Shown here one piece after another: positions 46,901-57,500 of a stretch of 64,000 nucleotides of DNA. Positions within the stretch are counted from its first letter, which is position 1, and each line of letters begins with the position of its first letter. Location: positions 4,345,501 through 4,409,500 of the forward strand of contig NC_087253.1 of NCBI RefSeq assembly GCF_037042905.1. Direction: 5' to 3'. The stretch comes from Lytechinus pictus. Taxonomy: Eukaryota; Echinodermata; Echinoidea; Temnopleuroida; Toxopneustidae. Below the pieces are notes generated by a model, which saw only the letters and a program-made list of their open reading frames with translations, searched no databases and was not told where the DNA came from. The position numbers and the translations under genes are program-made.

Positions 46901-49900
46901 AATGACCTTTGACCTTGGTCATGTGACGTGAAACTCATGCAGGATGTTCAGTGATACTTGATTAACCTTATGTATAAGTTTCATGAACTAGGTCCATATA
47001 TTTTCTAAGTTATGATGACATTTCAAAAACTTAACCTTAGGTTAAGATTTTGATGTTGATTCCCCCAACATGGTCTAAGTTCATTGACCCTAAATGACCT
47101 TTGACCTTGGTCATGTGACATGAAACTCAGGCAGGATGTTCAGTAATACTTGATTAACCTTATGGCCAAGTTTCATGAACTAGGTCCATATACTTTCTAA
47201 GTTATGCTGTCATTTCAAAAACTTAACCTCAGGTTAAGATTTGGTGTTGACGCCGCCGTCGCCGTCGGAAAAGCGGCGCCTATAGTCTCACTCTGCTATG
47301 CAGGTGAGACAAAAACTGAATTGAATTTTATGAGTAAATGTAAAAATAATGCTCAATACATAACAGAATATGCATTGGATGAAATTATTTAGATTTCACC
47401 CCATGATCATTACCACAACTGGGATAAGTGTCTGATTTTCCTCAACTGCAGATAGTTTTAGAAAAAAAAAAATGGTACAAGTACTAACCCTTGTGAACCG
47501 ACGATTTCTGGCCCTTCAAAGCTAAATGGATCTCCTTCATCGGGTTCCGATTTCATCTGATAACTCTTTGTTAGGACGGTGTTTGTGAAATAATCGTTGG
47601 CAGCAAACACAAATTCTAACTACATTAAAAAAAAACAATAATGGTACAAGTACCTACCCCTGTGAACCGACGATTTCTGGCCCTTCAAAGCTAAATGGAT
47701 CTCCTTCATCGGGTTCTGATTTCATCTGATAACTCTTTGTTAGGACGGTGTTTGTGAAATAATCGTTGGCAGCAAACACAAATTCTAACTACATTAAAAA
47801 AAAACAATAATGGTACAAGTACCTACCCCTGTGAACCGACGATTTCTGGCCCTTCAAAGCTAAATGGATCTCCTTCATCGGGTTCTGATTTCATCTGATA
47901 ACTCTTTGTTAGGACGGTGTTTGTGAAATAATCGTTGGCAGCGAACACAAATTCTAACTACATTAAAAAAAAACAATAATGGTACAAGTACCTACCCCTG
48001 TGAACCGACGATTTCTGGCCCTTCAAAGCTAAATGGATCTCCTTCATCAGGTTCCGATTTCATCTGATAACTCTTTGTTAGGACGGTGTTTGTGAAATAA
48101 TCGTTGGCAGCGAACACAAATTCTAACGTAAAGCCCTAGAAATGGAATAGGAGAGGTAAATAGAAATACAATTAACTAAAGTCGAATCGCTTGGGGCCTC
48201 TGCAACTTGTTCAACCTAGAAGAGGTATATTACATGCTTTGAATAATTTTGGTCTAAGAAAATATTGCTTCTGCTTTTGTTGAATATCCGACGTATGGAA
48301 GGTATACTTTTGCAAAATAATTATTACTGGGAGGGAACACAAATTTGAACGTAGAGCCCTAAAAATTGTACAGAATAAGGAAATCTAAGCTGGAAAAACA
48401 ATCACACTGAAGCACCAAACACACAAAAGTGCATGTGGGACAGTGTATTTATTATCACTTGTAAAAAAGACCCAACATCTGTTTGGAATGCCATGCTTAT
48501 TTTGCTATATCTCACAATTAACCACCCATTTTCTACCAGAATAATTTTTCATTCATACCTACAAACATTTGAGTGGTCATTTAATTGGATTGTGTTCTAA
48601 TTCATTTTGTGATTATTATTGCAAAATTTATCTTTAAACTTGACTCAACTTGTGAGGGAGATGTGATCTAGTGGTTAAGACTCTCATCTTTCAATCTGAG
48701 GGACATGGGTCTGATTTCCAACCATGAAGTGTTTTCCTTCAGCAAGAAATTTACCAATATTTGGCTGCACTCAACCCAGGTGAGGTGAATGGGTACCCGG
48801 TACGAAGAAATTCCTCAAGAATGCTTGAGCACCTAGGGAGCTGGGCTAAAAGCTGGAGTAATAATAGCAGGGCCCGCTGGGAGAACAGTTTTTTAAACTG
48901 AAGCGGCTGCGCTGGGTAAATATACCGCTATTATTATTATTAATAATGATAATAATAGCCAATTTTTATACAGCGCTTTTCCCTGAGCGGCTCAAAGCGC
49001 TTTACAGCATATTATTACCCCGGTCATTGGATTCATTTCAATCCCGCACAAAAAGTGCACAATTTCGACTCCCTGGGGAGCATTCCTTGCATCCATCGCA
49101 GTCTCATTATGGCGCTGACAAATTGAAACATACAATATCTTTTGCATCCTACCGGGTACCTTCTTAGCACCTGGGTTACTTATTACTTACCATTTGTTTT
49201 CCTTCGTGGAATTTGACTCTGATATCATTTAAGTGATTAAGGATAGGTTCATCGTGATCTTGCACCATCTCCCCAAGGATATCAACATTCTTAAAGATAG
49301 TCAACCAGAAACCAGGAATGCCTGACGGTGATTCTATAACAAAACAAAAACATACAAAATTATCTATAAGAGTAATCACAATAATTTGGTTATTCATAAT
49401 GCGCTCAAGACATACTTTGGAAGTATCTATTAAAGCGCTTTCAAATTTATTTTTTACCCCTGTCATCGGATTCAATCATTCTTTCCTACACATAATATAA
49501 GCACATCCTCCACTCCATGAGGAGTATTCTATCTGTTTAACCCTAAACAGACCGGGGGAGGGGGGGGGGGGTTGAATCAACCACCCTCTCAACATTTTCT
49601 GCGATCATTTCGCCGTGCGAATTTTTTTTACCGCGCCACTCTCAGAGTTTATACTTTCAAATTTCGCGCATCTTTTGAGACCAAATATGCGACGTCCGGG
49701 TATGCGGTTCCGAAATTACGCAACATTTCGTAAGTGCATGTCAGACCAAAAATTGTTCCAAAACGTGATTTTGTGTACAAAGTCAATGCAAATTGAGTTT
49801 TCTCATCTTATTCATAAAGATATGATTATTTTTGCTTTAAACAGCTGAAATCAATTGATTTTAGCATAATTATGCTTCAAAAAGGTTGTGCAATAAATCT

Positions 49901-52900
49901 GGTGAAAAAAACAAAGAAAAACAAAAGGTTGAAAAACAGAGAAATACATAAGAAATTCATAAAACAATAAAATACATAAGAAATTGATTTCCAAACCGAA
50001 GTTTTTTTTCAATTGCTATTGTTAAGAATGCTACAAAGAATATTTTTACCAAAAATTAGCATTCTAGGAGCTTTATTTAGTGAATTAGAGCAAAAAGTAT
50101 GATTTATGCATAAATTAGCATAATTAATTCATATAAAATAAAATCTCATTATTTTGGAAAATTTTACCATACAGCCTTGTAGATTACATCGCACACTACC
50201 AGCGTGCAAATTTTTGCGGCGCTCGCGCGATCTTCGGCCGAGATCTCAGGGGGGGGGGGGGGGTTGAATCAACCCCCCCCCCCCCCCCCGGCCACAGAAC
50301 AGCCAAAAAAGCCCGGCCTAGTTAGGGTTACACAGATAATTACACAAAAATAAAACAAATTGAGACAATGTTTACCTTCCTCTTCTTCCTCTCCTTCTGT
50401 TAATTTTGCCTTTTCTTTAAGATCACCCTGTTAAAAAACAAACAAAAATTTGTACATAGTAAAAAAAAATCTACAATTATGTGTTTGCGACATGGGACTC
50501 TTAGCGAAACTATTATTTTGGGCGATCAAGAAATATTCCTGGGGGGTGTTTCACAAAGATTGAATCATGACTGAGAGTTGCACTTAAACGACTACTTGCA
50601 TGCCGAATAAAAGTCATCATCGCATTGGTCAAATCATGCTAAGAGAACGCGCGCTACTGCGTATTGATCAATATTATTGCGCGTTGAATAATCATGTGTG
50701 CGTCTGCACGAAGGGTGACTTCAAGTCACACATGTGTCTTTGTGAAACCCACCCCAGCTGGATGTAAGATGTAAATTAAGTCTCAAGTGCATAATAATCA
50801 ATATTCCTTAACCACTTCTTCCACGGTCCAATATCGCAACGTGGGAATGTTTCAGCTAGTCTTAAGAGTGATCTAGTGTCATATCCAAATACATTCAAGC
50901 CTGGCCCCCAAAGGAAATCAAATCAGAATAAGTGGCCACTGGAGCAAGCTGGCCTTGCATCCAAACCTTTGGATTCTTTAGAATACGGAAAGCTCACAAA
51001 ACACGGCTCGCCAGAAAACTGGGCTTACCGCTAATGCATTAACCTCTTTCTTCCCTCCCTCCATCTCCTCCTCCTCCTCTTCTTCATCGTCGCTGCTTTC
51101 CCATTCGCAGTCCGAATCCGTCGGCTCCACCGTCCCTGTGACTACATCTCGTCTCTGCGAAGAAAAGGGCAGACAGGGTCAAAGGTTAAAAGAAATCGGG
51201 TGACAGGAGATTCGCTCCAGCCTTACTCTCTCAGAGGGCATAGGGTTAGAGTTAGGATTACAACAGAGTTTTTGGTTCAGAATAATGTAACGATAAGGAT
51301 TTGAGTTTATTTAGTTTTGGAGGTTCGGTTTTAGGCTTGGTTTGAGATGTAGATTTATTATCATCGGAGCAATTGTCGCCAGAGCAAATGTCAAGGAACC
51401 GGAAATCAACCATAAAAAGAATTTCAATGGATTTTCAAAATTATCGCAAAAAGGAGGATCCAATAAAGAACCAGCTACAAATGAAAATATTTCCACATGA
51501 TCTCCTTAAACAGAGATCTAGTTAAAAGGAATTTGTTTACAAACATCAATCCCTCCAGTAATCTTTCTTTATCATATTCAATAAAGCTTGGGTCATAATA
51601 AAAATTGTTTACAAATATCCCTCTCTTTTAAGTCTTACCGGACAATAAAGACTGTCTTAAAGCTTGGATTGTAATTCCAACCATTTCATATAGTCTGGTC
51701 TGTTAGCGGAATTATGTGGACACGGTGGACAAAAGCATGATTTTTTCTCCAGACCTTTGTTTATGTATGAGAATTAAAAATGGGGTATGCTCCAAAAAAT
51801 CTGGCTGCAGGAACAGTGAAAAAATGGGTGAAAATGTCAGAATTTATGAGTTTAGATTGGTCTGATATATAGACTAGCGCTAGTGCAAAACTCAATAGCA
51901 GTGCATTATTTTGCATTGGTTTAGTTCTTGAATTCAGACCCTTTTTGAACAGATATTCTGTTTGTCCTCACATCTCAATGCACTAAATATCTGAATGCAG
52001 ATGCTAAACAAGCCGAATGGTGGTGATGGAGGGGGTTGAATGTTGGTGTGTATGTACATATTTTGGTCTTGGGGTAAAGATGTGCAAGACACATTTTTTT
52101 TGCATGTGTTGGAAATTGTGTTGCCATGGTAACAGTGTATTATGGCAAAAATAAGGTACAAATCTTGCAGTTAGAACTACTTCCTCTGTTGTCACCCGAT
52201 TCTCATGAAATTTGGCACACACATTGGTCTTGAGGTGAAGATGTCTAAGACACATTTTGTGTGTCTTTCAAAAATCTTGTTACCATGGTAACAACATACT
52301 ATTTGGTGAAAATTGGGGAAAAAATTACAATTCAAACTGCTTCATCAGTTTTAAATCAATTCTCATGAAATTTGACACACACATTGGTATTAGAGTAAAG
52401 ATGTACAAGGCACTTTTTGTATGTGTTTCATAAATTGTGTTGCCATGGTAACAACATATTATATGGCAAAATTTAGGTAAAAACCTTGCAATTTGAACAA
52501 CTTCATCAGTTTTGAACCATTTCTCATGAAATTTGGCTCATACATTTGCTTTGAGGTAAAGATGTGCAAGAACCATTTTATGTGTGCATTTGTCAGAGTA
52601 TATTGCCATGGTAACCACATATGATAGCCAGAAATGCAGGAAAACTCATTGTGGATCAAACAACTTCCCCCTTTTTTAGTCAGTGCTCATAAAAGTTGGA
52701 AGAAATATTCATCTTTGGGTAAAGATTCATATTAAATTCTAAACTGCATTAAAATATATGAGTGTGGGGATATTAATCACCTTCAGTAATATTTCTAGGT
52801 TTTGGGGGAGGAGCGGGATTGGTCCTTAAAATCTGACATCAAAATAAAGGTTAAAGGCGGTGTCCATTAACACTCTTGAAATAAGCATCCCCTCAAGGGC

Positions 52901-54529
52901 ATAGGCTGGGGGTACACTGGGTGAATGTGAAACCTTCTGCTCTGGCAAAGGAGTTCCAACACTGGCAAGCAAAACAAAATGTGTACCCCTTCTACTTTCA
53001 ACGGCTGATTTTCCAAACCTTAGTTCCACCTTCCCAAGATGTGCACCCCTCCCCATACCACTTCTATCTCCCTATGCTCAACCAGTCTACGCCTTTGCCC
53101 CTCAGGGGTCTTTGTATTTTAAAGCGAGACATTACTCCCTTTTTTTGGGGGGGGGGGGGGGGTCTTTAGAAAATGACCTCATAAAAGTAAAAGTTAAAGG
53201 ATTATGACTAAGAACTTAACCCCCCCCCCCCCGCAAACAAATGGGGCTGATATATTTTTTGAGCAGAAAAATGCCCCCCCCCCCATTAAAAGGTAAAAAG
53301 ATTAATTTGCACTTCAGAGTTCAGACCATTCATTTGATGTTTAATGCATTCTGCTTTGGTAAAAAATTGTTTACAGTAGCCAATTAATCATTGTTTATTT
53401 ATATTCTCATACTCAGTCTTTTATTCATATTCCATTCCAACTCTTTCTTTTTAACTATATCACATCACTCTTGATTTTGAGCTTCACCATACCATCTTAT
53501 GTTTCCTCTCTCCTTTTTTTACCCTCTCTTCTCTCCAAGTATATTTTTTCTGACATATTATAAAGTGAACCTTTAATCATGCAACTAATTATAGAAATAT
53601 ATATATATATATATATACAAAAATCTCTGCACTTGTTTTAGAAATTCACTTGCAAATCCATGACTCAATAGCATACCATATCAAAAATATGCATATGTGC
53701 ACAATAATTTTTTGCCTTCAATTTTATTTCATTTAATTTTTTCAGTATAATTGTCAAAAAATGAATATTATGTTTCAGTAGCAAAATTGTTGGATGCAAG
53801 ATCTGACTGTCACAAAAAATGCAAATAATTTTGCATTGGAGTAAGGACGAACGTATTCACTGTTCATTGAGCAAATGATGACTTTTATTTCTCTACATAT
53901 ATTCTAGTCATATCCCTTTCAGATGGTGGTAACTGCAGGAATGGGAAAACTCAGTGATATAACTAAAATTTTCACAGAGGATTTTCGGAAAACAACTAAA
54001 TCCATTTTTTTCAAGCAACAGTTATTCCATACTGAATGCTGCAACTATGAATTTGATGCACCTTTACCGAAATATAATATCATGACAGCCATTTCTTTAA
54101 TTCTTTAAACTAGACATTAAATATAGCTAATAGTATTATTTAGGACAGAGTGTAGCCAAAATAGAGTTTAGAAGATTATGAAGAAAAGAATAAATGACAT
54201 GGTATTATATTTCAGTGTAGGTGTAAGCATTCAAAATGGAATAATTGTTGCTAGATAATAATGAATTAAAATAGCAAAAAAAAATGTACTTAGAGAGGGA
54301 GGAAAAGAGGGGGGGGGAGGAAACAAAACAAGAAGGTATGGTAAAGCTCTAAAGTGCAAAAAGTGCAAAAAGTGATGTAAGAAAGTCAAAGTAAACACTG
54401 AAATGAACAAAGACTGAGTAGAAGGAGATAAATAAAACGTTGATTAATTGGGCACCGGAAATGATCTTTTATCAAACCAGAATGTTTTAGGCTTTAAATT
54501 ACTACGCTGAAGTGTAAAGGATTTTTCTT

Positions 54530-54568
<39 letters not shown>

Positions 54569-57500
54569 GGGGGGGGGGGGGTCAGTTCCTAGTTGTAATT
54601 ATTTCCTTTTACTCTTTATGTGGCAATTTTCTAAAGGCCCCCCCCCCAAAAAAAAAAAAATGGAAGGGGTGCTTTCTTTAAGAGTGTTTAAGTTCCTAAT
54701 GGCCATGTCCTTTAACCTTCTATATTTTTATGTTGTCAGTTTTTAAGGACCTCCTCCGCCCCCCCCAAAAAAAAAAACCTATAAATATTATTGAAGGTGA
54801 TTAATACCATGAATACCCTGCGCTATTTTATGATGTTAAAGGGGAATCCAAACCAAATAAACACTTGTTTTTATGAGGAAAAGAAAACATCAGACAATAG
54901 GTCAAAGTTTGAACAATATCGGACAAACCATAAGAAAGTTGTGAATATATAAAAGTTGTAAACATTGGTAATCACTATATACCCATGAAGACTTCAAATT
55001 GGCCGCACATGTGATGTCATAATGATGTAAGGGAAGGACCACTCTTCCATGTACAGAAATAATTATTTGACTAAAATGTCTTTTTCAAAAGTTTTACTTC
55101 AAATTGTATCTTTCTTTCATGAGGACATAAAGCATTATACTAACAGGTTTATATTACGGCCCCAATGAAATTTAGGAGAAAACCAAAAATCAAAGTACAA
55201 GGCCAATGGGAAAGTTGTCCTTGCGGCCTCACCCCTTGTCATAATTTACTTACCCATTATCAATTTGAAATCTACATACTAGTAGCCTTAGGGATCTTAA
55301 TTTTAAAGCAGCCATAACTTTATTTTGCTTGTCCGATTGCTTTCAAAATTTCACCATTCTTATTTTTCTCCTTTTCCACACAACATTTTATGACCAAGGC
55401 TGGATTCCCCTTTAACACTGAATGTGAATCTTTACCCAAAATGAATATTTGTGTAAACTTTTCTGAGCACAGGCTGAAAACTGAGAAGTAGATTGATCCA
55501 CAATTGATGAGTTTTCCCTGCATTTCTGGCTATATGTGGTTATCAAGGCAATGCACTCTCTGACAAATGAAAAAAAAAAAGGTTCTTGCACATCTTTATC
55601 TCAAGGCCAATGTGTGAGCCATATCATGCATGAGAATTGGTTTGAAACTGATGAAGTAGTTAAAATTGCAAGGTTTTTACCTAAATTTTGCCATATAATA
55701 TGTTGTTACCATGGCAACACAATTTCTGAAACAATCACAAAAAGTGCCTTGTACATCTTTACTTTAATACCAATGTGTGTGCCAAATTTCATGAGAATTG
55801 ATTTAAAACTGATGAAGCAGTTTGAATTGTAAGGTTTTTTCCCCAATTTTCACCAAATGTTATGTTGTTACCATGGCAACAAAATTTCCGAAAGACACAC
55901 AAAATGTGTCTTAGACATCTTCACCTCAAGACCAATGTGTGTGCCAAATTTCATGAGAATCGGATGAAAACAGAGGAAGTAGTTCTAACTGCAAGATTTG
56001 TAACCTTATTTTGCCATAATACACTGTTACCATGGCAACACATGCAAAAAAATGTGTCTTGCACATCTTTACACCAAGACCAAAATATGTACATACACAC
56101 CAACATTCAACCCCCTCCACCGCCACCCTTCGGCTTGTTTAGCATCTGCATTCAGATATTTAGTGCATTGAGATGTGAGGACAAACAGAATATCTGTTCA
56201 AAAAGGGTCTGAATTCAAGAACTAAACCAATGCAAAATAATGCACTGCTATTGAGTTTTGCACTAGCGCTAGTCTATATATCAGACCAATCTAAACTCAT
56301 AAATTCTGACATTTTCACCCATTTTTTTACTGTTCCTGCAGCCAGATTTTTTGGAGCATACCCCATTTTTAATTCTTATACATAAACAAAGGTCTGGAGA
56401 AAAAATCATGCTTTTGTCCACTGTGTCCACAAGTAGGGTGTTTTTGACGCTAACAGACCGGACTAATAAACGTTTTCTTTTCAGTAGTTGATTGCCATGG
56501 CATTCACATTCTGATGAAAATAGTTGCTTTAGAAACATCGAGTACCCGGTAGTCATTCTTTAACATGTACCGTTAAAGCTAGGGTAATTGTCAAGCATTA
56601 GCATGATAAAATTATTGCTTTATTTTCAGGGGGCTACTTTTGCCTAAAATCTACAACATTGGATAAGCATCAACATTGTGAAGAATGGGGATTCCTAGGG
56701 CTACCTTTAAAAAAAAAAATTCCGGGGCTCTATTGAGCTTTTCGGAGGCTAAATCGCCCTCAGCCCTCCTGTGTAATTTTACCCCTGAGCATTAGTAACA
56801 CTAAGAATCGTTTAACAAATGTTATTCCCTCAAGTGCTCTTACCTTATCATACAGGCTGTCATATAACTTGGCGTATTTACATTCCAGAGCATGAACCTC
56901 TTCGTAGAACTTAACCTCGTACTCTGTGTGTTTGACTTGGATGTTCTTCAGAGCTTTTATTCTCCTTTTGACTACTTTGGGAAGGCTGAAATAATCAAAT
57001 GAGAGAGACAAGAGAGTGAAAGATAATGAAAGAGGAGCCCTTTTTTTAAATACCATAGTGACCCCAAAAGTCCATGAGAATAACATCAGAAGAGGTTTAT
57101 TCCGTCAAAGAATATGGTATTGAACATGAAATAGAGGAATACTTCAGAGCAATTCCTGGTGGGTGTTTCATAAAGCTGTTCGTAAGTTAAGAGCAACTGG
57201 TGATCCTTTCTTGTGGTAAATGGTACACACGAATATGTTAATTGGTGATGGTTTAGCGCGTAAGAAAGGACCAACAGTCGGTCTTAACTTCTGAACAGCT
57301 TTATGAAATGGCCCCCTGGCAATTCCTATTTTAGGAAGGCTGGAGTAATAAAAAGAAAGACTAGTGAAACACGACTAAAAGAAAAGCCTGGTCAAAGAGT
57401 AATACTCGATATGTGCATCCAGGATTCTGGTAATTTCACCCCCAAAAGTTCACTTAAGACAGAGCTATCCCCCCCCCCTCACATACCATCTCCCACATAA

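Larger units (their letters stand above)
51692..56466. mobile_element. 4.8-kb long-inverted-repeat (foldback) transposon
   Basis: Arms of roughly 1-1.5 kb in inverted orientation (51692 to about 53260; about 54550 to 56466, the latter interrupted by the MITE at 54836). Ends AGTCTGGTCTGTTAGCG and CGCTAACAGACCGGACT. The arms contain four units of about 160 bp, most with GTTGCCATGGTAAC. The centre has no transposase frame. The sea urchin TU foldback family is a known precedent for the architecture; membership is not shown. It fills most of one NAP1 intron. Confidence 0.85.

Noticed and set aside
52004..52255. Open frames repeated on opposite strands at 52004 and 55862
   Set aside because: They are mirror copies in the arms of the foldback transposon; the frame follows from the repeat, not from a protein family.
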